DNA of 18,201 bases. Origin: Promethearchaeota archaeon (GTDB lineage: Archaea; Asgardarchaeota; Lokiarchaeia; Sigynarchaeales; SOKP01). This document shows, piece after piece, positions 1 through 6,899 of this stretch; within the stretch, counting starts at the first letter, position 1; each line of letters opens with the position of its first letter. A program made the translations under genes and the position numbers. Where the stretch lies: NCBI GenBank assembly GCA_016839655.1, contig JAEOTW010000237.1, forward strand, positions 1-18,201, read 5' to 3'. The notes under the pieces are model-generated. The model saw nothing but the letters and a program-made list of their open reading frames with translations, made no database searches and was not told where the DNA came from.

Positions 1-125
1 CGAGAGTAAATTTCTTCACCACTCTCATCAACTACAGTGATGTGAGCAGCACACGATAGTCAACAGTCAAAACATCGGACTATCATTTCTAAGACATTTA
101 CTACTCCTTCTGGTATATCACTCAT
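1..125 (-). CDS. vhuU: Selenocysteine-containing C-terminal fragment of the [NiFe]-hydrogenase large subunit (VhuU-like), partial at the left edge
   Basis: Reading the minus strand from the ATG at 125-123 gives a short protein whose residues 17-28 read R-C-F-D-C-(TGA)-L-S-C-A-A-H. This aligns with the conserved C-terminal motif R-x-x-D-P-C-x-x-C-x-x-H of [NiFe]-hydrogenase large subunits, with TGA (60-62) at the first nickel ligand. The frame stays open after the TGA to the window edge, at least 13 more codons beyond the His. The upstream large-subunit gene lacks this motif, so the two pieces complement each other. In Methanococcus, VhuU is a tiny separate subunit carrying selenocysteine at this position, in the order vhuG-vhuA-vhuU as here. 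Residues after the His may be a maturation-protease extension. The usual Pro before this ligand is Cys here. The archaeal SECIS element would lie in the 3' UTR, outside the window. Decoding of TGA as Sec is inferred; the start codon is likely, as an in-frame TGA lies at 135-137. Confidence 0.85.
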
Positions 126-162
126 TTTTTTTGTTCACGCTCTATATTAATTTTGATTTAGT

Positions 163-1467
163 TTATTTTATCCATGGATCTGGTAATTTTAAACCATCAA
201 GTGCCTTGTCTTCGAAAACTTGCTTAGCTACATGCATAAGTGTCTTTTCAATCCCTGCGATATTGTGATTCGTTGCGACTAAGAGATTTGCTTTTTTACA
301 TATTCCTTCTGCATCTGACCAAATATTATACAGAAGCAAGCCTCGTGGAGCTTCAGTAACACCAACACCATTTCCTTCTCGAGGTTGTACATCTAATGTT
401 TTACAATCGGGATTTACAACATCATCATCTTGAAGAAGGGTTGCAATAACTTCAATAGACTCAACTAATTCAATTAGTCGTGCCCAATGATATGCAAATG
501 TATGATGAGGCACGTTTCCAACTTTAGCTCGCATTTCCTGCAACGCGTTATCTGCTAGGGGAGTGGCCATTTTATCAGCACAATTAATCATGGCTAATGT
601 ATTTGCTCGATAAATTCCTTCAGGGTACCCTGCGGGTTTATAATACATGTGAGTTGCATAAGAATGCTCGGGAATATGTTCGCCTAAAGCATCAAGATAA
701 TTTTGAGGTGCATAATCGAATTTTTCTCCTTCAGGAGAGACAATACGAATATCTCCATCATAAATATCATGAACTCCGTTCTTAGTCATCCCAACATAGT
801 ATGTAGGAACAACACCTACATTGGCTACGACATCCCAATAATCTTCAACAACCTTTAGTCCAATATCAACCGTCTTCTTTGTCCATTCTACTTGGTCTTC
901 AATTTGTTTTAAAAACAAATCTCTAACAGGCTCATCCAAAGGTTTTTTCATACCACCTGGAATTGCTACAATCGGATGTACTGATTTACCTCCAATTGCC
1001 TGACATAACTTTTGACCAAAATCCATCATTTTTAATGCCATTTTACCAACATCTGGCATTTTGTTAATTACATGTACGACATTTCTTAATGCAGGATCAG
1101 CCATTGGTCCCAATAAGAAATCAGGAGCGGCTAAGGCATAGAAATGTAATGCATGTGATGAATATTGTTTTGCGTTCTGTAATAATTGACGCAATTTGTA
1201 TGCCGCAGGAGGAATCTGGACCCCCCAAGCATCTTCTACAGCTTTTGTAGGTGTTAGATGATGAGGAATTGGACATATACCGCAAATTCTTGGAGTAATC
1301 CTTGGAATATGTTCACAATAGCGACCTTCTAAGAATTTCTCAAAAAATCTCGTAGAAGTAATACTAAATTGAACATCTTGAACACTTCCATCATCGCCAA
1401 GCTTCACTTTCAGCGTATTATGCCCCTCTAATCGAGTTACGGGCTCAACAACTATTTCTTTTCCCAT
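163..1467 (-). CDS. vhuA: [NiFe]-hydrogenase large subunit, F420-non-reducing (Mvh/Vhu) type, lacking the C-terminal Ni-binding motif
   Basis: This 434-residue protein is the large subunit of a group 3c-like cytoplasmic [NiFe]-hydrogenase, which oxidises H2 and normally passes electrons through the small subunit to an MvhD/heterodisulfide-reductase partner. The N-terminal signature E-P-V-T-R-L-E-G-H is at residues 8-16 and the L1 motif R-I-C-G-I-C at 60-65, giving two of the four nickel ligands (Cys62, Cys65). The C-terminus ends in L-P-D-P-W-I-K without DPCxxCxxH; that motif is encoded by the next small gene (1-125), so this is a split rather than a broken subunit. A strong ribosome binding site (GGAGGC, 1478-1483 on the complement) overlaps the end of the small-subunit gene. 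The 4-bp gap between these two genes indicates one transcript. HdrABC and MvhD partners are not in the window. Confidence 0.93.
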   Translation of the reverse strand: MGKEIVVEPVTRLEGHNTLKVKLGDDGSVQDVQFSITSTRFFEKFLEGRYCEHIPRITPRICGICPIPHHLTPTKAVEDAWGVQIPPAAYKLRQLLQNAKQYSSHALHFYALAAPDFLLGPMADPALRNVVHVINKMPDVGKMALKMMDFGQKLCQAIGGKSVHPIVAIPGGMKKPLDEPVRDLFLKQIEDQVEWTKKTVDIGLKVVEDYWDVVANVGVVPTYYVGMTKNGVHDIYDGDIRIVSPEGEKFDYAPQNYLDALGEHIPEHSYATHMYYKPAGYPEGIYRANTLAMINCADKMATPLADNALQEMRAKVGNVPHHTFAYHWARLIELVESIEVIATLLQDDDVVNPDCKTLDVQPREGNGVGVTEAPRGLLLYNIWSDAEGICKKANLLVATNHNIAGIEKTLMHVAKQVFEDKALDGLKLPDPWIK

Positions 1468-1471
1468 TTTA

Positions 1472-2791
1472 TTATTCGCCTCCTATAAAATTTCTATTTG
1501 CTGCTAAGGTAAATTTCTCAAAAGTACCCAGATGATCTTTTACTTGAGCAAGTAATTCTTCTTTAGATAAGCTCACATTATAAGTTTTAAGCACCGTATC
1601 AGCAAATCTCTCTGCTTGATTAACACCCCATTCTGTTTGACCATAACAACCAGTACATGGCGCATTAACTTTTATACACATACCACCGCAACCAGCTTTA
1701 GTAATGGGACCTGCACATATATATCCCTGTTCAATGAAGCAATCTTCCATATTAGGAAGTCCCTCGTAGTCTCTTTTTACTCTAGTCATTGTCGATTTAC
1801 TTCCGATAATTCTGGGACAAGTATCGCAAACATTTGAAATTTCAGTAAAATCACGGTTATCCCTTAAGAAAGCCATAATCTTTCCTGTTATTTGCTCTGT
1901 TGCGGGAGGGAGATTTGCTAAAGGTGTCTCCGGAGAACCACTTTTCTTAACTTGTTTTAAAATATCTGCCGCTAGATCAAATCCCGCCATTAGAGGAACG
2001 TTTAGAAATAAGGGTAGAAATTCATAAAGACTCTTTTTATCTCCCGAACTGAGGGTACCAAGGTTATTTGCCATATTACTTAATTTATCGGCTCTTGAAT
2101 CAACAGTCTTAGCAGGTCCTAAACAGCCAACGCAAGGTTTACCATCCGTTGTACATTTCAATGTACAACCGATACTAGTGATTGAACCAAAACATAGTTG
2201 ACCTTTATCCAATAAGCAATTATCTTTTATACTGCAGTCATTACAGAAAGATAAATCGTTCATTGGCTGAGGTTTCTGACCTAATAAGAAAACTACTGCG
2301 CTAGCAATCGCTTCTGGCTTCGGAGGGCAGCCAGACATGTACGCATCGACTTTTATAATTTCATCGACAGGTACAATTTTTTCTGCAAAACCTGGACAAT
2401 TAACCGTAGGTTCTCCTCCACTTCCATCAGCTATACTTTCTACTTCCGAGAATTTCCGTTTAACTAAGTTTTCTTTGCTCCATTGATTTGCTAAACCTTT
2501 CACGCTACCATAGCACGAACAAGTTCCAAAAGCAACAATTATTTGGCTCTTTTGTCGTAGTACTTTGGTTTGTTCAATATCATGTTTAGTTCGTAAAGTG
2601 CCTTCAACAAAACCTACTACAATTTCTCCGTCATCCCTTGCTTTTAAGCTCTCATATTTGAAATCTACTACAGCTGGCCAATAGACAATCTCTAATGCTG
2701 GAAGAACATCAAGTAAAACTAAATGTAGATTTAGTAAGCTTTGATGACAACCCCAGCAATCAGAATTTTGTAAGAATGCTACTTTCACCAT
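1472..2791 (-). CDS. vhuG: [NiFe]-hydrogenase small subunit (Mvh/Vhu type) with a duplicated Fe-S cluster domain
   Basis: The 439-residue protein is the electron-transferring small subunit. Residues 1-175 form the flavodoxin-like domain with the proximal-cluster cysteines: Cys12 and Cys15 (C-W-G-C), Cys91 in F-G-T-C and Cys155 in S-G-C-P-P. A C-terminal eight-Cys module follows (Cys183, 186, 192, 200, 209, 213, 220, 223), which usually holds the medial and distal [4Fe-4S] clusters. After a linker a second module repeats it (Cys322, 325, 351, 359, 368, 372, 379, 382), with identical spacing from the fourth Cys onwards. MvhG-type proteins are normally about 300 residues, so this one is longer by about one module. 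No twin-arginine signal is present, so it is cytoplasmic. It is first in the operon; its upstream region has no clear Shine-Dalgarno sequence. Confidence 0.92.
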   Translation of the reverse strand: MVKVAFLQNSDCWGCHQSLLNLHLVLLDVLPALEIVYWPAVVDFKYESLKARDDGEIVVGFVEGTLRTKHDIEQTKVLRQKSQIIVAFGTCSCYGSVKGLANQWSKENLVKRKFSEVESIADGSGGEPTVNCPGFAEKIVPVDEIIKVDAYMSGCPPKPEAIASAVVFLLGQKPQPMNDLSFCNDCSIKDNCLLDKGQLCFGSITSIGCTLKCTTDGKPCVGCLGPAKTVDSRADKLSNMANNLGTLSSGDKKSLYEFLPLFLNVPLMAGFDLAADILKQVKKSGSPETPLANLPPATEQITGKIMAFLRDNRDFTEISNVCDTCPRIIGSKSTMTRVKRDYEGLPNMEDCFIEQGYICAGPITKAGCGGMCIKVNAPCTGCYGQTEWGVNQAERFADTVLKTYNVSLSKEELLAQVKDHLGTFEKFTLAANRNFIGGE

Positions 2792-3247
2792 ATCTAATCA
2801 ATTCTTTACATTTTTTTTTTAATTTGTATAAGTTAGCTAATTCATATTAAAAAAATTAGTTGAGATATTGTATTCATAACTTTATTAAAAATTTCTGATT
2901 CATTAAGGATTTAAATTAGAGTATTTTAAACATATGAATAAATATTCAAAATTCATATTTTTTTGGTTTTGAAAAATTTTATTAATTATTTTTTTTACTA
3001 AATTTCAGCATATGAAATATAGTATTTTTATATTGATTTTAATTAAACTTTAAAAAAACATTATAAAATAGATTAATTAAAACGTAATTTTATTATTTTA
3101 AATGCTAATTTTTTACTAATTTCAATACACCTAATCTAAAAATTATTAATATTTATTCATTATATTAAAAATCTACTTTAGATCAGCTACTTGAATAATT
3201 TATACCCAATTATGTCAAATATACATAATCTATTCAAATTCATTAAT

Positions 3248-3257
3248 TTTAAATATA
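3248..3257 (+). promoter_or_regulatory. Candidate TATA box of the tusA operon
   Basis: The sequence TTTAAATATA, followed by more A/T, resembles an archaeal TATA box. Initiation about 25-30 bp downstream would fall near 3278-3285, immediately before the inverted repeat at 3285-3308. The surroundings are so AT-rich that chance matches are common. Confidence 0.3.
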
Positions 3258-3284
3258 TTATAATCTAATTAATATTATCATTCT

Positions 3285-3308
3285 TTTATTGAATGATTAT
3301 TCAATAAA
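3285..3308. promoter_or_regulatory. Perfect 10-bp inverted repeat, candidate operator of the tusA operon
   Basis: TTTATTGAAT, a 4-bp spacer GATT, then ATTCAATAAA form a perfect palindrome ending 31 bp before the tusA start codon. Its TTGAA...TTCAA core resembles ArsR/SmtB-family operators, a family that includes sulfur- and metal-sensing repressors. Its position, just downstream of the predicted transcription start, would suit a repressor. No regulator gene is next to it. As RNA it could form only a weak A/U hairpin. Confidence 0.45.
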
Positions 3309-3339
3309 TTAAAAAAAAAACAAAAAAAGTTGGATAGAA

Positions 3340-3573
3340 ATGGTAGATATTACAGATACACTGGATTGCACGGGCGATGTTTGTCCTTATCCAGATGTAA
3401 AAAGTAAAAGAAAAGTGAAAAAAATGAATTCAGGTGAAGTCCTTGAAATTCTTGTTGATTATCCTCTTTCTGCTGAAAGAATCCCCGAAACTATGGAATC
3501 TCTAGGGCATAAAGTGGTATCTGTAGATAAAACCGGAGATTCTTCTTGGAAGATTCTCGTCCAAATAAAATAA
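3340..3573 (+). CDS. tusA: TusA/SirA-family sulfur carrier protein
   Basis: A 77-residue protein of the usual TusA length. The signature C-P-Y-P-D-V-K (Cys15-Lys21) carries the persulfide-forming cysteine; Cys10 is a second, non-signature cysteine. TusA proteins accept sulfane sulfur as a Cys persulfide and hand it to DsrE/TusD-type partners, or to Moco, thiolation or dissimilatory pathways. In some organisms a related protein (YedF) next to YedE is linked to selenium metabolism. It is first in an operon with a YeeE/YedE channel (13 bp downstream of its stop) and a dsrE-dsrF-dsrH trio. The ribosome binding site is weak, as for other operon-leading genes here. Confidence 0.9.
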   Translation: MVDITDTLDCTGDVCPYPDVKSKRKVKKMNSGEVLEILVDYPLSAERIPETMESLGHKVVSVDKTGDSSWKILVQIK

Positions 3574-3586
3574 GGTGATAAAAAAA

Positions 3587-4627
3587 ATGATAACAACTTT
3601 TTGGGAAGCATTGGTAGCTGGACTAATAGTAGGCTTTGTTTTTGGTTTTATATTGCAGCGTGGAAGATTTTGTATGAATTCTGCTTTTAGAGACATACTT
3701 TTGTTGAAGGAATTTAAATTAGCGAAGGCAGTAACGGTTTCATTGGGAGTTCTACTAATTGGGTTTGCGATATTTGCATTTAGTGGAGTAGTTACTTTAA
3801 ATCCTACTTCGTTAATGCCAGTAGCCGCAATAGTTGGTGGCTTAATCTTTGGAATTGGAATGGTTCTAGCAGCGGGATGTGCAAGTGGTACAACATATCG
3901 CGTTGGAGAAGGTATGATGGGATCATTTGTTGCGGCCGTTGGCTTGACAACTGGAGCATTAATGACTATGTTTGGGCCGTTGAATAGCGCTATGGGTTGG
4001 TTAAGAAGTGTCGCTAATTTTGGGCAAATAACACTTTTTGGAGCATTTGATTCTGTTCTGACTCCTGTATTTATGATAATACTTGGAGTAGTTGGATGTG
4101 TATTAATGTTTGTATTCTGGGGCTTACCAGCACTTAAGAAAAAGAGAGAAGCAAACGAACCTTTAATAAAATTCGATAATTTTGTTGAGTCCACTTTTAA
4201 GAAAGGATGGCCTTGGTGGGTAACTGGTATAGCTATTGCTATCATACTGATTATCGGTTTTGTTATCAGTGGTGGTGTAGTTGGTATTACAGGTGGCTGG
4301 ATGGATGTTAGTTTATGGATTACAACCGCAGACACAGTTTGGTGGCCTGGTTTTATAATTTTTGGGATTATTATTGGTGCTTTAGTTAGTGCTATTCTCG
4401 CTAAAGAATTTAAATTTAGAATTCCAAAAGAAGGGTTCACAGTACTCAAACAGTTTTTTGGCGGAGGCCTCATGGGTTTTGGAGCTGTAACAGCCGCAGG
4501 ATGTAATATTACTAATATTTTGGGTGGAGTTCCACAGCTTTCATTACACAGCATCATCACTGGAGCTTGCATTATGTTTGGAGCCTGGATCGCAGCATAT
4601 CTTTTATTTATGTGGAGAAAAGAATAA
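3587..4627 (+). CDS. yedE: YeeE/YedE-family membrane transporter for thiosulfate/sulfur (possibly selenium) species
   Basis: A 346-residue, very hydrophobic protein with about nine membrane segments. The family's conserved cysteines are visible: Cys29 in G-R-F-C-M-N-S, Cys98 in A-A-G-C-A-S-G and Cys306 in A-A-G-C-N-I-T. In the structurally known thiosulfate channel YeeE, three such cysteines line the pore and relay the substrate, and TusA/YeeD partners sit at the exit, fitting the tusA gene just upstream. The ATG at 3587 is preferred over the in-frame GTG at 3575, because that GTG lies inside a Shine-Dalgarno sequence AGGTGAT (3573-3579) with 7-nt spacing. The substrate cannot be fixed from sequence; YedE homologues have also been proposed as selenium transporters. 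Confidence 0.9.
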   Translation: MITTFWEALVAGLIVGFVFGFILQRGRFCMNSAFRDILLLKEFKLAKAVTVSLGVLLIGFAIFAFSGVVTLNPTSLMPVAAIVGGLIFGIGMVLAAGCASGTTYRVGEGMMGSFVAAVGLTTGALMTMFGPLNSAMGWLRSVANFGQITLFGAFDSVLTPVFMIILGVVGCVLMFVFWGLPALKKKREANEPLIKFDNFVESTFKKGWPWWVTGIAIAIILIIGFVISGGVVGITGGWMDVSLWITTADTVWWPGFIIFGIIIGALVSAILAKEFKFRIPKEGFTVLKQFFGGGLMGFGAVTAAGCNITNILGGVPQLSLHSIITGACIMFGAWIAAYLLFMWRKE

Positions 4628-4649
4628 ATTTTGGAGATGAGAGAGAATA

Positions 4650-5012
4650 ATGGGACGACTTGGAATACTATTTTTCAATGGGCCTTATCAAGCAGAATCA
4701 GCAGAAACAGTTGTAAAATTGTCGAATGCAGCATTAGATAAAGGTCATGAAGTGAGAATTTTTTGCTATATGGATGCTGTCAATGCCGCTTTAGAAAATC
4801 AAAAAGATATCGAAGGGATATTCAATATTGAGAATGGATTTAAAGAGATCTTGGATAAAGGTGCAACTATTAGATTGTGCAATCTATGTCTTTTAGTAAG
4901 AGGTACAATGAAGAACTGTCTTAAGAGAGAATGTGGCGACATTAAAAGAGCTGGTACTCCAGATCTTGCGAAAATTATAGAGGAAACTGATAAATTGATA
5001 GTAATTTGTTAA
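4650..5012 (+). CDS. dsrE: DsrE/TusD-family sulfur relay protein
   Basis: A 120-residue protein with the DsrE/F fold: an N-terminal beta strand followed by N-G-P-Y and a long helix. Cysteines at 77 and 80 (L-C-N-L-C followed by R-G) sit where TusD/DsrE has its persulfide-carrying cysteine; Cys90 and Cys95 follow closely. The TusD/DsrE subunit is the catalytic member of the TusBCD or DsrEFH hexamer and exchanges sulfur with TusA. The two next genes look like the other subunits, so a complete complex is encoded. It has a GGAGATGA Shine-Dalgarno-like sequence at 4633-4640. Confidence 0.85.
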   Translation: MGRLGILFFNGPYQAESAETVVKLSNAALDKGHEVRIFCYMDAVNAALENQKDIEGIFNIENGFKEILDKGATIRLCNLCLLVRGTMKNCLKRECGDIKRAGTPDLAKIIEETDKLIVIC

Positions 5013-5023
5013 GGTGATAAAAA

Positions 5024-5368
5024 ATGTCAGAAGAAAAAGAAGTAGTTATACTTTTACGGCAACCACCTCACGGAACCCTTTATCCAGTTGAAGGATTAAG
5101 GATGTCAGTTGCTGTAAGTGCAGATTTTGATCCAATAACCGTTGCTATTAATGATGGAGTCTATGCATTTCTTAAAGATGTAGATAAAACAATGTATTCA
5201 ATGCACATCGATTTTCTTAAGAATATTGACTTAGATATTTATGTAGATAAGAAATCGCTTGATGATCGAGGTCTTACAAAAGAGGATTTAATAGAACAGG
5301 TTGATGTGAAGGAGCATGGTGAAATTTTGAAAATGATTGAAAATTCAACCGTAACAATACCATTTTAG
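5024..5368 (+). CDS. dsrF: DsrF/TusC-family subunit of the sulfur relay complex
   Basis: A 114-residue protein. The N-terminal region P-P-H-G-T followed by E-G-L and a stretch ending in a D-G-V-like turn resembles TusC/DsrF. There is no cysteine in the protein, consistent with a structural rather than sulfur-carrying subunit. It starts 12 bp after dsrE with a clear AGGTGAT ribosome binding site (5012-5018) that overlaps the dsrE stop codon, which suggests coupled translation. The assignment to TusC rather than another DsrE-fold protein rests on this motif and on gene order. Confidence 0.78.
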   Translation: MSEEKEVVILLRQPPHGTLYPVEGLRMSVAVSADFDPITVAINDGVYAFLKDVDKTMYSMHIDFLKNIDLDIYVDKKSLDDRGLTKEDLIEQVDVKEHGEILKMIENSTVTIPF

Positions 5369-5382
5369 GAGGATGAATAATA

Positions 5383-5682
5383 ATGAGCAAAAAAGTCCTG
5401 TATTTTATTACAAGTGAAGATATCACTGGAGTTGAACTCGCTATGGAGCATACTGATGACGATGATATAACTATTCTATTACTCCAAAATGCTGTATATT
5501 TTGCAAATAAAGTAAATAAAGCTGTTTCGCAAGCGCTTAATCAAAAAAAAACTGTTGCGGCATGTAAAGAGCATGTTGATTTGCGAGGATTAACCAATTT
5601 CGTCTCTGATAAAATTAAATTAGTATCTTCCGAAGAAGTTATCGATTTAATTTTCCAAAATGACACCATCATAAATATGTAA
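5383..5682 (+). CDS. dsrH: DsrH/TusB-family subunit of the sulfur relay complex
   Basis: A 99-residue protein of the usual TusB/DsrH size. It has the small DsrE-like fold of the family: an L-L-L-Q-N-A-V strand/turn, then a segment with Cys61 and D-L-R-G-L, and a C-terminal strand ending in S-S-E-E-V-I-D-L-I, as in DsrH proteins. It is the last gene of the tusA-yedE-dsrEFH operon, with a strong AGGAGGA ribosome binding site (5367-5373) overlapping the dsrF stop codon. A T-tract 23 bp after the stop probably ends the transcript. Confidence 0.8.
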   Translation: MSKKVLYFITSEDITGVELAMEHTDDDDITILLLQNAVYFANKVNKAVSQALNQKKTVAACKEHVDLRGLTNFVSDKIKLVSSEEVIDLIFQNDTIINM

Positions 5683-5705
5683 CTAGTAAAACTCAATTAA
5701 TCCTA

Positions 5706-5715
5706 TTTTTTTTTT
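5706..5715 (+). terminator. Poly-T tract, likely terminator of the tusA-dsrH operon
   Basis: Ten consecutive T residues lie 23 bp downstream of the dsrH stop codon, and further T-rich sequence follows. Archaeal termination typically uses such U-rich tracts without a strong hairpin. Confidence 0.5.
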
Positions 5716-5778
5716 ATATTTTTTATTTTGAAAATTCTATCTTGCTGTAATTATATCTAAATAGATTTTCTTAGAATT

Positions 5779-5788
5779 TTTAAATAAT
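5779..5788 (+). promoter_or_regulatory. Candidate TATA box of hypE-hypD
   Basis: TTTAAATAAT lies about 50-57 bp before the hypE ATG, so initiation near 5810 would leave a leader of roughly 25 nt. It lies in AT-rich DNA, so the match is only suggestive. Confidence 0.3.
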
Positions 5789-5835
5789 TCTTTAATAACC
5801 TAAATTCTTTTAATTTTTGTTTCTATTTGAGAATT

Positions 5836-6888
5836 ATGAGTGTTAAAAAAGAGAGTACAAATGTTATTCGTTTAGCTCATGGTGCTGGTGGAGTTTTAAG
5901 TAGTTTTTTAATCGATTTTATTACAAAAAATATTCCCTTCAAAAATGTTAATAATGGAATTGGTGTTGAGGAATTAGATGATGGCGCTACAATCCCATTA
6001 ATCAATTATGATAAAGAAATTGTCGTAACAGCAGATGGGCATACTGTTTATCCTCTTTTCTTTCCAGGAGGAGATCTTGGAACTCTAAGTATTTGTGGAA
6101 CTGTAAATGATCTTATTATGATGGGTGCAAAACCTTTAGCTTTGACCTCTATGATTGTCATTGAAGAAGGATTCGAATTTAACAGATTGGAAAAGATATG
6201 TAATTCAATGAATCTAAAAGCAAAAGAGGCAAATATCGCGATTATTGCAGGAGATACAAAAGTAATGCCACGAGGTACATTAAATGAAATCATAATTTCA
6301 ACAACAGGAATTGGAATGAAAGATAAATCTATTAAAATCCTAGATAATAACCTAAAGTTTGGAGATAAAATTATATTAACTGGTAGTATTGGGGATCATG
6401 GGACAGCTTTAATGGCATCTAGAGAAAGTCTAAATATTACTACTGATTTAAAATCGGATATTTCTCTTTTACTTGAGTTATATGAGTCACTTGAATCTGA
6501 AATTAATAATAACTATATTCATGCAATGAAAGATCCTACACGTGGAGGTTTAGCAGCTGCACTTAATGATTGGGTTAATAAATCGAATGTTAGTATATGG
6601 ATTGAGGAAAAAAAAGTGCCAATAAAAAAAGAAGTTATAGCTATTTCCGATATGTTAGGATTGGATCCATATAATATTGCATGTGAAGGAAGGGCTCTCT
6701 TAGCGGTAGATCCAGATCACTCAGAAATTATTTTAGAAAAAATAAAATCTACAGATATTGGAAAAGATGCAGCAATTATTGGAAATGTAAAAACAGAAAA
6801 TCCGAAACGAGTATTTTTGAAAACAATAGTTGGTGGTACTCGTTTTATTGATATGCCCTTAGGCGAACCAATTCCTCGAATTTGTTAA
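5836..6888 (+). CDS. hypE: Hydrogenase maturation protein HypE (carbamoyl dehydratase)
   Basis: A 350-residue HypE. It dehydrates the S-carbamoyl group placed by HypF on its C-terminal cysteine to a thiocyanate, the source of the cyanide ligands of the NiFe centre. The PurM/SelD-like fold is visible in L-A-H-G-A-G-G near the N-terminus, V-T-A-D-G-H-T, P-G-G-D-L-G-T and A-G-D-T-K-V. The protein ends in P-R-I-C, the obligatory C-terminal modified cysteine. Because the fold is shared with SelD, SelD was considered, but the C-terminal P-R-I-C is diagnostic of HypE. The ATG at 5836 is preferred; an in-frame TTG at 5827 is possible. hypD follows 11 bp after the stop. Confidence 0.96.
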   Translation: MSVKKESTNVIRLAHGAGGVLSSFLIDFITKNIPFKNVNNGIGVEELDDGATIPLINYDKEIVVTADGHTVYPLFFPGGDLGTLSICGTVNDLIMMGAKPLALTSMIVIEEGFEFNRLEKICNSMNLKAKEANIAIIAGDTKVMPRGTLNEIIISTTGIGMKDKSIKILDNNLKFGDKIILTGSIGDHGTALMASRESLNITTDLKSDISLLLELYESLESEINNNYIHAMKDPTRGGLAAALNDWVNKSNVSIWIEEKKVPIKKEVIAISDMLGLDPYNIACEGRALLAVDPDHSEIILEKIKSTDIGKDAAIIGNVKTENPKRVFLKTIVGGTRFIDMPLGEPIPRIC

Positions 6889-6899
6889 TAGGTGAGAAT

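Larger units (their letters stand above)
2792..3339. promoter_or_regulatory. AT-rich divergent intergenic region between the hydrogenase and tusA-yedE-dsrEFH operons
   Basis: This 548-bp stretch separates two divergent operons and must hold both promoters. It is extremely AT-rich and stop-rich; I see no protein gene (the longest ATG frame I followed, from 2934, is 12 codons) and no tRNA-like structure. Candidate elements on the tusA side are a TATA-like box at 3248-3257 and a perfect inverted repeat at 3285-3308. On the hydrogenase side a weak TATA-like stretch (complement of 2822-2832) could give a short leader. A loose direct repeat (TTTTTTACTAA(A)TTTCA) occurs at about 2991-3007 and 3108-3123. 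The length is unusual in an otherwise compact window. Confidence 0.6.

Noticed and set aside
163..1467. Large subunit as a truncated pseudogene because it lacks DPCxxCxxH
   Set aside because: The motif is present just downstream in its own frame with Sec in place of Cys, in the same order as functional vhuA-vhuU pairs, and the rest of the gene is intact.
2934..2972. Small ORF in the long intergenic region
   Set aside because: It is only 12 codons, without a ribosome binding site or recognisable peptide, in very AT-rich DNA.
3502..4572. A long open frame antisense to yedE (about 356 codons)
   Set aside because: Its translation is rich in Ile, Pro, Thr and Asn with no recognisable domain, and it mirrors the clear YedE frame with its conserved cysteines; it is a shadow.
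5836..6888. HypE gene as SelD (selenophosphate synthetase), tempting because of the Sec gene nearby
   Set aside because: It ends in the HypE-specific P-R-I-C, lacks a SelD-type N-terminal Cys/Sec motif and is followed by hypD.
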